DNA from: an uncultured Mycoplasmatota bacterium
GTDB taxonomy: Bacteria; Bacillota_I; Bacilli_A; RF39; UBA660
NCBI GenBank assembly: GCA_947570175.1
Contig: CANOTJ010000003.1
Coordinates: forward strand, 1-64,000
DNA: 64,000 bases
Reading direction: 5' to 3'
Below the pieces are notes generated by a model that was given only the letters and a program-made list of their open reading frames with translations, did not search any database and was not told the origin of the DNA. The position numbers and the translations under genes were made by a program. Positions 1-8,617 of this stretch are shown piece by piece. Positions within the stretch are counted from its first letter, which is position 1; the number at the start of each line of letters is the position of its first letter.

Positions 1-90
1 ACGGCAAAACCAACAGAAAAACCAACACCGACACCAACGGCAAAACCAACAGAAAAACCAACACCGACACCAACGGCAAAACCAACAGAA
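1..90 (+). repeat. 36-bp tandem repeats coding for TAKPTEKPTPTP
   Basis: Two full units and part of a third, starting at bases 1, 37 and 73, are nearly identical. They keep the reading frame and encode a Pro/Thr-rich linker. The array probably continues upstream of the window. Confidence 0.85.
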
Positions 91-351
91 ACGCCAAAAC
101 CATGTGAACATGATTGGATCTATACATATGATCCAATAGACAAAATGTATCATCAACTTATAGCTATCTGTGAGTCTTGTGGTGAAGAAAAAAAGGGTGC
201 AAAATCAGAACACGAGTATTTTAGACAAGAAAACGATTGGAACGATAAAGTTTGGTATGAATGTGAATGTGGAAAAACATTAACAGTAGAAGAATATAAT
301 CAATTACAAGGAACAAAAACCAAATCAAAAACATTTGTTAAGACAAGATAG
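1..351 (+). CDS. C-terminal end of a PT-repeat surface protein (5'-truncated by window)
   Basis: The reading frame is open from base 1 to a TAG stop at 349-351, so only the C-terminal 116 codons are seen. Residues 1 to about 37 are a tandem 12-residue repeat, TAKPTEKPTPTP, of the Pro/Thr spacer type common in wall-spanning proteins. A compact domain of about 75 residues follows, with paired cysteines (CESCG and CECG), which looks like a small zinc-ribbon or disulfide fold. An internal ATG at 145 exists but is not a likely start, because the repeats read into it without a break. It lies upstream of a signal peptidase and TasA-like genes, so a surface or adhesion role is inferred. The family is not recognised. 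Confidence 0.75.
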   Translation, partial: TAKPTEKPTPTPTAKPTEKPTPTPTAKPTETPKPCEHDWIYTYDPIDKMYHQLIAICESCGEEKKGAKSEHEYFRQENDWNDKVWYECECGKTLTVEEYNQLQGTKTKSKTFVKTR

Positions 352-383
352 AATCAATGGAAATTAAGTGAGAGTGATAAAAG

Positions 384-1034
384 ATGAAAAAGGGGAAAAA
401 GAAGAAGTGGTATAAATCATTTAGTAATTGGTTGATAATAATTGCCTGTATCATATTGATACCAATATTATTAGCCAACATATTCATTATTTTTCAGTCT
501 CAGACTGACAAAAATAAAGTCCCAGACATATTAGGATACAAACCTTTTATTGTTCTATCAGGATCGATGGAAGGAAAAATTCATAAAGGGGACTTAATAA
601 TAACAAAAATTGTTGATCCAACCACATTAAAAGTAAATGACATTATTGCATTTAGAGATGCTGAAAATACAGTTACAACACACAGAATAATCGATATAGT
701 AGAAGATAATGGGGAAACCCAATTTATTACAAAAGGTGATAATAACACTACTCAAGATCGAAACCTAGTTAGTTTAAGTGATGTGGAAGGAATATATGTA
801 ACTCAAATTTCTGGTTTCGGTGCTATGATGAATAGCTTAGCAGAACCAACGACTATACTAGCATTATCTCTTATGATTACAGTAATATTTGTTATAGGTT
901 TTGTTATTTCAATGAATAGAGAAAAGAAACTAGAAAGAAAAGAATTCTTAGAATATAAGATGATGAAAGAGTATCAAGAAAGACAGAAACAAAAAGAGAA
1001 GCATGATGATTTTGACGATATATTTAAATTTTAG
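384..1034 (+). CDS. SipW-type signal peptidase I
   Basis: A 216-residue membrane serine protease that removes signal peptides. It has an N-terminal transmembrane helix (about 15-35), the catalytic serine in LSGSMEG (about 58-64), a downstream TTHRI motif where SipW/ER-type enzymes carry His instead of the Lys of the bacterial type, KGDNN (about 117-121), and a second hydrophobic helix (about 155-175) before a basic, charged cytosolic tail. It precedes two TasA-like genes whose signal regions are of the SipW-dependent type, so these are its likely substrates. In Bacillus subtilis SipW processes TasA and TapA. Family assignment is firm; substrate pairing is inferred from context. Confidence 0.92.
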   Translation: MKKGKKKKWYKSFSNWLIIIACIILIPILLANIFIIFQSQTDKNKVPDILGYKPFIVLSGSMEGKIHKGDLIITKIVDPTTLKVNDIIAFRDAENTVTTHRIIDIVEDNGETQFITKGDNNTTQDRNLVSLSDVEGIYVTQISGFGAMMNSLAEPTTILALSLMITVIFVIGFVISMNREKKLERKEFLEYKMMKEYQERQKQKEKHDDFDDIFKF

Positions 1035-1800
1035 GTAAATTCTCAAATAAAGGGAGATTTACATAGATAATTAATACGAGAGAGGGGAAAGAAAAATGAA
1101 GAAAAAAATAGCAGTATTAGGAACATTATTGATGGCAGTAGTAATAACTGGATATTCAGTAAGTGGAACATATGCAAAATATGTATCAGAAATCGATATT
1201 GAAGATGAAGCAAGAGTAGCAAAATGGAAAATAGGAATGAATGAAGAATCAATGGAAACATTAGATTTATTCAAAAAATCATATACATATGGAACAAATG
1301 GAACAGTAGTAAGTTCACTAGATGATAAAAAAGTAGTAGCACCAGGAACAAATGGACAATATACATTTGCATTAACAGGAGATATTGAAACAAACTACAA
1401 AATTAAAGTAACAGCAACAGGAACAAACACAGTAACAACAACAGATGAAACAGGAACTTATGATCCAATAAAATTCTATGTAGCAAAAGATGGAGAAGGA
1501 ATCACAACAATAGAAGATATAGCAGAATCAAAATTCTATAATTTTGATAAATTAAAAGAAGAATTAAATAAATTATATTCTGGAACAGACAATAAAGTAT
1601 ACGCACCAGGAAAAGTAGATAGTGCATCATATACAATTTATTGGAAATGGGATTTTGGAACATCAGAAGATAAAGATGACAGAAGCAACTTATTAGATAC
1701 AAAATTAGGAAATGAAATTGTAAAAGATGCAACAAGTCATAAAATTAATTTAAAAATCAATATCAGAGCTGAACAAACACAAGATAAAGCTACAGCTTAG
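1033..1800 (+). repeat. Tandem duplication, copy 1 (768 bp)
   Basis: This copy holds the leader and full gene of a TasA-like protein. It matches 1825-2592 base for base as far as I can read it, including the leader with a GTAAAT...ATTTAC inverted repeat. Only a 24-bp spacer (1801-1824) separates the copies, so the duplication is very recent, under gene conversion, or an assembly product. Confidence 0.9.
1096..1800 (+). CDS. TasA/camelysin-like secreted fibre protein, copy 1
   Basis: A 234-residue protein with a hydrophobic N-terminal helix (about 4-22) followed by TYAKYVSEI and DEARVAKWKIG, the signature of SipW-dependent TasA/camelysin proteins. The body has Thr/Gly-rich beta-strand sequence, and IYWKWDF near residue 180 begins the last conserved block. 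TasA homologues assemble into extracellular amyloid-like fibres; a matrix role here is inferred. RBS GAGAGGGG lies before the ATG. The codon choice (ACA, GCA, GGA) resembles that of highly expressed surface genes. The protein is identical to the next gene's product. Confidence 0.85.
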   Translation: MKKKIAVLGTLLMAVVITGYSVSGTYAKYVSEIDIEDEARVAKWKIGMNEESMETLDLFKKSYTYGTNGTVVSSLDDKKVVAPGTNGQYTFALTGDIETNYKIKVTATGTNTVTTTDETGTYDPIKFYVAKDGEGITTIEDIAESKFYNFDKLKEELNKLYSGTDNKVYAPGKVDSASYTIYWKWDFGTSEDKDDRSNLLDTKLGNEIVKDATSHKINLKINIRAEQTQDKATA

Positions 1801-1824
1801 ATATGATAAAGTAATTAATAACCA

Positions 1825-2592
1825 AGGTAAATTCTCAAATAAAGGGAGATTTACATAGATAATTAATACGAGAGAGGGGAAAGAAAAATGAAGAAAAAAA
1901 TAGCAGTATTAGGAACATTATTGATGGCAGTAGTAATAACTGGATATTCAGTAAGTGGAACATATGCAAAATATGTATCAGAAATCGATATTGAAGATGA
2001 AGCAAGAGTAGCAAAATGGAAAATAGGAATGAATGAAGAATCAATGGAAACATTAGATTTATTCAAAAAATCATATACATATGGAACAAATGGAACAGTA
2101 GTAAGTTCACTAGATGATAAAAAAGTAGTAGCACCAGGAACAAATGGACAATATACATTTGCATTAACAGGAGATATTGAAACAAACTACAAAATTAAAG
2201 TAACAGCAACAGGAACAAACACAGTAACAACAACAGATGAAACAGGAACTTATGATCCAATAAAATTCTATGTAGCAAAAGATGGAGAAGGAATCACAAC
2301 AATAGAAGATATAGCAGAATCAAAATTCTATAATTTTGATAAATTAAAAGAAGAATTAAATAAATTATATTCTGGAACAGACAATAAAGTATACGCACCA
2401 GGAAAAGTAGATAGTGCATCATATACAATTTATTGGAAATGGGATTTTGGAACATCAGAAGATAAAGATGACAGAAGCAACTTATTAGATACAAAATTAG
2501 GAAATGAAATTGTAAAAGATGCAACAAGTCATAAAATTAATTTAAAAATCAATATCAGAGCTGAACAAACACAAGATAAAGCTACAGCTTAG
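1825..2592 (+). repeat. Tandem duplication, copy 2 (768 bp)
   Basis: Second copy of the unit at 1033-1800, offset by exactly 792 bp. The match begins at AGGTAAATTC and ends at the TAG stop; sequences outside differ. Confidence 0.9.
1888..2592 (+). CDS. TasA/camelysin-like secreted fibre protein, copy 2
   Basis: Identical in all 234 residues to the protein at 1096-1800, with the same SipW-type signal region (TYAKY) and the same RBS and leader. Two identical neighbouring copies suggest selection for dosage of an abundant surface fibre subunit. Its transcript probably ends at the paired hairpins at 2598-2649. Confidence 0.85.
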   Translation: MKKKIAVLGTLLMAVVITGYSVSGTYAKYVSEIDIEDEARVAKWKIGMNEESMETLDLFKKSYTYGTNGTVVSSLDDKKVVAPGTNGQYTFALTGDIETNYKIKVTATGTNTVTTTDETGTYDPIKFYVAKDGEGITTIEDIAESKFYNFDKLKEELNKLYSGTDNKVYAPGKVDSASYTIYWKWDFGTSEDKDDRSNLLDTKLGNEIVKDATSHKINLKINIRAEQTQDKATA

Positions 2593-2597
2593 TAAAA

Positions 2598-2649
2598 GGA
2601 AGTTGATTTAACTTCCAAATAAGCCTATGAATTTCGTAGGCTTATTTGG
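2598..2649 (+). terminator. Two adjoining hairpins after the TasA-like pair
   Basis: A 7-bp stem GGAAGTT/AACTTCC (2598-2616) abuts a perfect 13-bp stem (2615-2627 with 2637-2649; arm CCAAATAAGCCTA). The stems share two bases. No strong T-run follows, so the element may stabilise or attenuate the transcript rather than fully terminate it. Confidence 0.6.
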
Positions 2650-2677
2650 AAACTAAATTGTAGACAAGAAAGGGGTA

Positions 2678-4771
2678 ATGGACGTGGAAGACTATAAAAA
2701 TAATGAAGAAAAAGATCAAGGAAAAAAAATAATTATATTCATTATACTAATTATTATACTTCTTTTATTAATTACTAGTTGTAGTTGTACGTCTAAATTT
2801 TTTGGGAAATTAGGAGATTCACTATCAGATAGTATTAATAGTTTATTTAAAAATGAAGAAGATTATAATATAGATGATGATACAAATGATAAAGAAACAA
2901 TTACAAATAAACAATTAAAATTTGATACAACCCATTTAGAGATGTCTTTAAGTGATGAAGATGCCAAAATAAGTTATAGTTATGAAAATATAAATCCTAA
3001 AAAATTTACTTGTTCAACTAGTGATGCAAGTATTGCTACTTGTTATGTAAAAGATGGCTATGTTGTTATTAAACCAAAAGCCGTTGGAACAGTAACTGTT
3101 ATTCTACAAACGACAACAAATGGGAAAATCTATGAAGCAACAGCTAAGGTAACTGTTACAGATTCTGTTAAATTTATACAACTATCTAGCAAAGGTGGAA
3201 TTATTAATTTAAAAGATGGAAATCAAAAAATTGTCTCTTATAGTTTAGTTGGATTAACAGGAGATATTAGTGTAACTTCGAGCAATCCTTCTGTAGCAAC
3301 CGCAGTTGCTAGTAATGGACAATTGATTATGACCGCATCAAAGGCAGGCAGTACAACCATTACCCTTTCTATGACTTATAAAGGAGTGAAATATACTGCT
3401 ACCTATAATTTAAGTGTTATTAATAAGGAAACGAACAAAAAACCAAGTAATAGTGGTAATAACAGTGGAGGAAATCAAAAACCAAGTGGTAGTGGAAATG
3501 GTGGTTCTTCTGGAAACAGTGGTACTAATTCAGGAACAAATCCTCCTAGTCCTAGCAAAGGGGATTATAAACTATCTACACCAAAAGAAAAATATAATAT
3601 GAGTTTTATAAATGGTCATGGAGAAAGAAACATTATTTTATATACAAATTTATTTGCTAATCAAAATACTGTTATAAATTCTTCAGACAATAAAAAAGAG
3701 CTTCAAATTTGTACGAAAGATAAAGTAAATTGTGTAACTCTTACTGTCGATAGTAATCATGATGGTGGAAATATTGAATTAGAATATATAGGAAGTAATT
3801 CAGAACCTTCTTCACTGCCTTTCAAAATAAAAGCAGGAGCTGAAGGAAAATCAACGATACATGTCTCAGGAACCGCCTCTGGTAAAAAAATCGCTGAATT
3901 CAATATCACAATCAATGCGGAGGCAAAGTACATTGTTACAATTGATGCGAATGGCGGAATGTTCAATGAATTTACAAAAGAATATGAATTTCAATTGGCC
4001 CCAGGAGAAAAAATTGATTTGTCGAAATACGATGAACCTATTAAAATTAATGATGAAGAATGTAAATCATATAAATTTAAAGGGTATAGTAAGACAACAG
4101 ATGGAACGATTGAGTATGATAGAGATACTAAAAATATTATTCAAAATTTAGATAGTGATTTAACACTTTATGCAATTTATGAGACAACAGGAGAAGAATT
4201 AAAAGAAGAGGATTTAACAAAAACTCTTTGGTCAAAAAATGCAGAGTTGTTTCATAATGAAGAGTATTATCAAAAATACAAAAAAGATAAAATTATATAT
4301 CCAGGAGCAAAAGGAATATATAAAATGAACTTTAAAAATGAAAGTTCTGAAAAGATAACTATTACAGGACTCACATTAAAAGAAAATACTATTTGTATTA
4401 AAAATAAAGGATGCCTAAATATGGGATATATCATTAAATATTCTCCTAGTGAATCAAATGACTGGACATATTATTATGGAAATAAAAATGATGAATATTG
4501 GGTTTTACATTCTAATCCAGGAACAGAACAATTATCAGATCAAAGTTTTCAAACTAAAATAAAGTTTAAAGATAATGAAAAAATAGATATGAAACCAGGA
4601 GAGGAAATTATTATTTCAATTTTCTGGAAATGGGAAGAAAAAAATGATGAGTTAGACACATTAATAGGAAATCAATCTGCAGAAGCAGCTAGTGATGACA
4701 CTTTAAATGATAAGTATAGTCTTTCTATTGGTATTGATTTCACTAAAGAATTGAAAGCTTGTAAAAAGTAA
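2678..4771 (+). CDS. Large surface protein: Ig-like domains, InlB-type repeat and TasA-like C-terminal module
   Basis: A 697-residue protein. One transmembrane helix (about 18-36) is followed by a Cys-rich CSCTS segment. Two bacterial Ig-like (Big_2-type) domains span about 75-245, one marked by KPKAVGTVTV. A Ser/Gly/Asn linker (about 250-285) leads to a third beta domain (about 295-415). An InlB B-repeat-like unit follows (YIVTIDANGGMF ... LTLYAIYE, about 420-505). The last 185 residues resemble the neighbouring TasA-like proteins, with a PGAKGIYKM block and IFWKWEEK...LIGN matching IYWKWDF...KLGN. This suggests an anchor or cap that joins TasA-type fibres. Not a known named protein. Confidence 0.8.
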   Translation: MDVEDYKNNEEKDQGKKIIIFIILIIILLLLITSCSCTSKFFGKLGDSLSDSINSLFKNEEDYNIDDDTNDKETITNKQLKFDTTHLEMSLSDEDAKISYSYENINPKKFTCSTSDASIATCYVKDGYVVIKPKAVGTVTVILQTTTNGKIYEATAKVTVTDSVKFIQLSSKGGIINLKDGNQKIVSYSLVGLTGDISVTSSNPSVATAVASNGQLIMTASKAGSTTITLSMTYKGVKYTATYNLSVINKETNKKPSNSGNNSGGNQKPSGSGNGGSSGNSGTNSGTNPPSPSKGDYKLSTPKEKYNMSFINGHGERNIILYTNLFANQNTVINSSDNKKELQICTKDKVNCVTLTVDSNHDGGNIELEYIGSNSEPSSLPFKIKAGAEGKSTIHVSGTASGKKIAEFNITINAEAKYIVTIDANGGMFNEFTKEYEFQLAPGEKIDLSKYDEPIKINDEECKSYKFKGYSKTTDGTIEYDRDTKNIIQNLDSDLTLYAIYETTGEELKEEDLTKTLWSKNAELFHNEEYYQKYKKDKIIYPGAKGIYKMNFKNESSEKITITGLTLKENTICIKNKGCLNMGYIIKYSPSESNDWTYYYGNKNDEYWVLHSNPGTEQLSDQSFQTKIKFKDNEKIDMKPGEEIIISIFWKWEEKNDELDTLIGNQSAEAASDDTLNDKYSLSIGIDFTKELKACKK

Positions 4772-4785
4772 AGCTGTGAGATTTC

Positions 4786-5349
4786 ATGAAAATAATTAAA
4801 AGAATAGTATTAATAATTATTTCTATATTTTTAATATTATTACTCAGTTATAATGTTTATAAATTTATTTGTACAAAAATTTTAAAAAAAGATATGGTTC
4901 CTATCAATGGATATGTTACATTAGGAGTAGTATCAGGTTCTATGGAACCAACTCTCCAAATAGGAGATCTTATCATTATTGATACAAAGATAAAGAATTA
5001 TAAAAAGGGAGATATTGTAACATTTTATGACTCTGAAGGATCATTTGTAACTCATAGAATTGTTTCAATTAAAAATAAAAAAATGGTCACCAAGGGAGAT
5101 AATAATAATGCAAAAGATGACCCAACCAATACGAATAAAATAGTTGGTAAATATGTATTGAAGATACCCAAAGGTCAAAAAGTTTTAAATGCTTTAAAAA
5201 GTCCGATAATTACAATTTTAATTTTGGTAAATGGAATTTTAGTCTGTGTATTTGCAAGTATTGATCGCCATGGGAATATCATTTTAAATGAGGAAGAACA
5301 AGAGTATCAAGAATTTAAAGAATATTTAGGAAAGAAAAAGAATAAGTAG
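4786..5349 (+). CDS. Second SipW-type signal peptidase I
   Basis: A 187-residue protein with an N-terminal membrane helix (about 5-27), catalytic VSGSMEPT (about 46-53), FVTHRIVSI with the His of the SipW/ER type, KGDNNNAKDD, and a C-terminal helix (about 142-160). It starts 14 bp after the preceding surface protein and lies just before two more genes with SipW-type signal regions, so it is likely their dedicated peptidase. It differs clearly in sequence from the peptidase at 384, so the cluster has two lineages. Confidence 0.92.
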   Translation: MKIIKRIVLIIISIFLILLLSYNVYKFICTKILKKDMVPINGYVTLGVVSGSMEPTLQIGDLIIIDTKIKNYKKGDIVTFYDSEGSFVTHRIVSIKNKKMVTKGDNNNAKDDPTNTNKIVGKYVLKIPKGQKVLNALKSPIITILILVNGILVCVFASIDRHGNIILNEEEQEYQEFKEYLGKKKNK

Positions 5350-5358
5350 GTGAATATT

Positions 5359-5937
5359 ATGAAAGGATTATTACAGAGTAAACGATTTAAAAAAAATTTA
5401 GGTAAATGGATATTTATGTATGTATTATGTATGGGGCTTTTTACAACTGTAGTAACCTATTCAAAATATATTTCAAGTATGATGGATAACGCAGATGAAG
5501 CAAGAGTTTCAAAATTTAATATTAACCTCAAATACTGTGATGATGAGGATTGTTTGGATCCTAAAACAGAAAATTCTACTGTAAAGAAATATCGACCTTT
5601 TGATGAAATGGTATACTATTTTATAGTAGATACAAGTAATTTAGAAGTAGATGTTAATTTAGTTTTAACTGCTAATATAGATAGCCATTTTAAAATAAAG
5701 GAAATAAAGGAAATTGGAAACGATAATGCAGTCAATTTTATTAGTGAGAATAGTATAAAAAAAACGGTTATAGCTGGAACCCAAAATTTGATAAAATATA
5801 AAGTTACAGTTGTGTACGACATAAATCAAGTTGCTAAGGACCAAAATCAATCAAACAAGAATCCTATTTATGCATTTGATGAGAAAAATGTTTATGATGT
5901 TCTAACGATTGGTTATTCAGCTACACAAATAAAATAG
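5359..5937 (+). CDS. TasA-like/SipW-substrate membrane-exported protein
   Basis: A 192-residue protein. I choose the ATG at 5359, which has AGGTGA 6 bp upstream; a GTG at 5350 is also in frame. The N-terminal basic segment and hydrophobic helix (about 18-38) are followed by TYSKYISSM and DEARVSKFNI, nearly the same as TYAKY...DEARVAKWKI in the TasA-like copies. The mature part is short and beta-rich with YCDDEDC cysteines. It could be a TapA-like anchor or minor fibre subunit; the role is inferred from the cluster. Confidence 0.75.
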   Translation: MKGLLQSKRFKKNLGKWIFMYVLCMGLFTTVVTYSKYISSMMDNADEARVSKFNINLKYCDDEDCLDPKTENSTVKKYRPFDEMVYYFIVDTSNLEVDVNLVLTANIDSHFKIKEIKEIGNDNAVNFISENSIKKTVIAGTQNLIKYKVTVVYDINQVAKDQNQSNKNPIYAFDEKNVYDVLTIGYSATQIK

Positions 5938-5953
5938 AAGGGGTGTGATAAAA

Positions 5954-7018
5954 ATGAAAAACAATAAAAGCAAGATGAAAATATCAATTTGTTTATTATT
6001 AGTCTTAGGTAGTATTGGAATATTTAGTATTCCGAAAACATATTCACGTTTTTTAGAAGAAAGCGCTTCTACCTTAGTTCATAAGGCGCAGTTATATAAT
6101 TTGTATAATGAAGCTTCATTAGTATTAGATAATAGAAATAGTGATATAAATAACGCAAAATTCAGTTTTTCCTTTACAGAGGATAAAGCAGTATTAGGAA
6201 ATGAGATTGACACATATCAAATTGTGATACCAAATACTTGTACTTTTGATGATATAAAAATAGATAACCAATCATCTAATATTGATAAAACTTCACACAC
6301 CCATACTATTACATTTAACAATAGAGCATCAAGAACGATAGCAGTATCTATGACTTGTGCTGTAAATAGTAATGTTAATTTAAATTTTATAGCAAATGTC
6401 AATGAAACTATTACTATTAATCCAGGAACCGAAAAACAAAAACAGGAAACATTTACTTATGGAAAATATTCCTACTCAGAGAGTTACCAAAATTATTCTA
6501 ATAGATTTCATAAACCAACAGATACTCCATCCAGTATTCAGTTTGGATCAGCTTTATCTATGGAAGGAAAATTTAAAAAAGCATTACAAGATAATTATCC
6601 ATGGGTACCTGAAACTATTTTACAACAGATTTTTAATAGGCAAGATATTTTAAATTCTATTCAAACTAACGCATTAGTAGATGATGGAAATGGTAATTTA
6701 ACATCTCCTAAGAAGACTTACACTGATTATTTCATTCATGAAAATGATGATCGCTATTTAATTATTAAAATATATTCTACAGGTCTTAATACAAGATTTA
6801 CGATTAAACAAATCCCAATCGATGCAGGAATCACAATAGCATTTAATAATACCGCAAATAACCAATTAATTATTAATATTACAGGAAAAAATGAGAGTAA
6901 TACATTAAATAGTATTCAAGATTTAAATACTTATTTTGGAAAAGATATTACTGCTAATAAAGAAATAAAATCAAATACAGAGACTGAATATATTGTAGAA
7001 TACACCATTGCTAAATAG
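5954..7018 (+). CDS. Secreted SipW-type substrate, TasA-like N-terminus
   Basis: A 354-residue protein. I choose the ATG at 5954; an in-frame GTG lies 9 bp upstream. A Lys-rich start and hydrophobic helix (about 8-26) are followed by TYSRFLEES, the same position and pattern as TYAKY/TYSKY in its neighbours. The rest is beta-rich and Asn/Thr-rich with no recognised catalytic motif. It is last in the surface operon and ends at the strong terminator at 7025. Probably a fibre-associated or cell-wall protein; exact function unknown. Confidence 0.7.
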   Translation: MKNNKSKMKISICLLLVLGSIGIFSIPKTYSRFLEESASTLVHKAQLYNLYNEASLVLDNRNSDINNAKFSFSFTEDKAVLGNEIDTYQIVIPNTCTFDDIKIDNQSSNIDKTSHTHTITFNNRASRTIAVSMTCAVNSNVNLNFIANVNETITINPGTEKQKQETFTYGKYSYSESYQNYSNRFHKPTDTPSSIQFGSALSMEGKFKKALQDNYPWVPETILQQIFNRQDILNSIQTNALVDDGNGNLTSPKKTYTDYFIHENDDRYLIIKIYSTGLNTRFTIKQIPIDAGITIAFNNTANNQLIINITGKNESNTLNSIQDLNTYFGKDITANKEIKSNTETEYIVEYTIAK

Positions 7019-7024
7019 TAGACT

Positions 7025-7058
7025 AAAAAAACACATTACCTCGAGTAATGTGTTTTTT
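7025..7058. terminator. Bidirectional terminator between the surface operon and prsW-like gene
   Basis: Stem ACACATTAC / GTAATGTGT with loop CTCGA, flanked by an A-run and a T-run, so it can end transcription from both convergent genes. Confidence 0.9.
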
Positions 7059-7073
7059 TATATAATATAAACT

Positions 7074-7760
7074 TTATTTATTATCAAATGCTATATCTAA
7101 CTTAGAAGAAATGTTAATCGTTTTAAATGATAAAATATATAAAGAAATAATAAACATAATAAATATAATATAAATTCCATCATTTTGACTGATTAAACAA
7201 TAATTATAAATTCCATGAAGTAGAGTAGGAATTAAAACGCTATAAACTATAAACCAATTTCCACTTTTTAGATTTTTTTTACTATAACTCAATTTCGCCC
7301 TTCCTAGATAGTAACCCATATATATAGCAAAAAATGCATGCCCTGGAACAGAAATGATAGAACGAAGAAGAGCTGTTCCTATTCCATAATGGAATGAATA
7401 ACCAATATTTTCAACAAGAGCAAAACCAAGTGAAACAAATATACAATATACAATTGCATCAAATTTATAATTAAATTCTTTATGTTTCCAAGTAATGACA
7501 TATATACTAATCCATTTACATATTTCTTCTACTAAACCCACTTTTACAAAGGAATTATAAAATTTATTACCATCATCAATAAGCATTTCTAAAGATAGAG
7601 ATACAATTAAGACAATAACAGAAGCAAACATTCCAGATACAAAAAGTCTCAGTAGTAATAATAATGGTTCCTTTTCTATCTTATCTTTATCAAAAGTGTA
7701 TTTCAACAAAAAGATGATTGGTATAACTGCAATACATATTAAAACGATATTTTTAAACAT
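7074..7760 (-). CDS. PrsW-family intramembrane metalloprotease
   Basis: A 228-residue multi-pass membrane protein with the PrsW motifs: VEEICKW (glutamate pair, about 77-83), ENIGY (about 117-121), PGHAFFAIYMGYYLG (about 138-152) and LLHGIYNYC (about 180-188). The conserved Glu and His residues form a CPBP/PrsW-type metal site. B. subtilis PrsW performs site-1 cleavage of the anti-sigma factor RsiW; the target here is unknown and no anti-sigma gene is adjacent. It stands alone on the minus strand between convergent terminators. Confidence 0.88.
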   Translation of the reverse strand: MFKNIVLICIAVIPIIFLLKYTFDKDKIEKEPLLLLLRLFVSGMFASVIVLIVSLSLEMLIDDGNKFYNSFVKVGLVEEICKWISIYVITWKHKEFNYKFDAIVYCIFVSLGFALVENIGYSFHYGIGTALLRSIISVPGHAFFAIYMGYYLGRAKLSYSKKNLKSGNWFIVYSVLIPTLLHGIYNYCLISQNDGIYIIFIMFIISLYILSFKTINISSKLDIAFDNK

Positions 7761-7984
7761 AAACCCACTTCCTATCTTATTTATATAGTATCATATTTTA
7801 TAATCAATTGATAAAAAAGAGCTTATCAGAATGTCAATATGTGTCAATTTTTTAATATATAAAAATAATATAAACAATAGAAAAATAACAGATTTAGGAA
7901 AGATTCTAAAATATAAAAGTTTTGGGGAGATAGAAAAAATTTTTAAAATGTAAAAAATATGGTATTATTGATATAGGTGATAAT

Positions 7985-8593
7985 ATGGCTAGTAGAATGG
8001 AAAAGTACTATAATCAACCATCCTCAAATACGAAACGGAGTCAAAAAAACCAATCATTATATCAGGAGATAGATAATCTTTATCAAAAAGAAACAGATAT
8101 AACAAGGGTAGAAAGGTTATTAAAAAACTATCAAGATTATAAAACTGTTCATAATCGATATAATGATGACACTATAGAAGAACTAGACTCTAATTTTCAA
8201 AGAAATAAATATAACACATATCGTTTAAAAGCAGATAATTTGCATCAAAAAGAAATTAGTATAGAAGAAGATCAAAAAATAAGAAAATTAATTGATCATA
8301 TTACCATGACTAGCTATTTAAATAAAAGGAAACCAAATTTAATAGAACAAAATCTATTTTCTAAGAAAGAATATAAAAAAAAGGCAACCAATATTAATGA
8401 TCTGTTTAATGAATTAAACTATTCAACCCCAAAAAAAGAAGAAACTTCATTAAATGATTTCTTCGATACCCGTAAGGATGATGAAAAGGAAAAAACTAGA
8501 AGAGCAAACTTGAAGGTAAAAATCATAGTTGGGATTCTCTTTTTAATAAATACAATAGCAATTCTTTTCTTAATATATAGAGCAATAAAGTAA
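7985..8593 (+). CDS. Coiled-coil protein with C-terminal membrane anchor, unknown
   Basis: A 202-residue protein, highly charged and rich in Lys, Glu, Asn and Tyr through residue about 175. It ends in one hydrophobic helix (about 178-198) of tail-anchor type. A -10 TATTAT-like box and RBS TAGGTGAT lie just upstream. No known domain is recognised. The gene is flanked by a terminator shared with the convergent methyltransferase, so it is a single-gene unit. Confidence 0.65.
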   Translation: MASRMEKYYNQPSSNTKRSQKNQSLYQEIDNLYQKETDITRVERLLKNYQDYKTVHNRYNDDTIEELDSNFQRNKYNTYRLKADNLHQKEISIEEDQKIRKLIDHITMTSYLNKRKPNLIEQNLFSKKEYKKKATNINDLFNELNYSTPKKEETSLNDFFDTRKDDEKEKTRRANLKVKIIVGILFLINTIAILFLIYRAIK

Positions 8594-8617
8594 TGTCAAT
8601 ATAACATTACTTTTTTA
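8588..8617. terminator. Bidirectional terminator
   Basis: Stem AAGTAATGT (8588-8596) with ACATTACTT (8604-8612), followed by a T-run on the plus strand and preceded by A-rich sequence. It separates the convergent genes ending at 8593 and 8607. Confidence 0.85.

Noticed and set aside
1-90. Short tandem repeats at the window start as a CRISPR array
   Set aside because: Units are contiguous, in frame and encode a Pro/Thr linker; there are no spacers.
1043-1261. Minus-strand Leu-rich ORFs opposite the TasA-like genes (also 1502-1735, 1835-2053, 2294-2527)
   Set aside because: Shadows of AAA/ACA-rich coding sequence, duplicated only because the gene is; no RBS.
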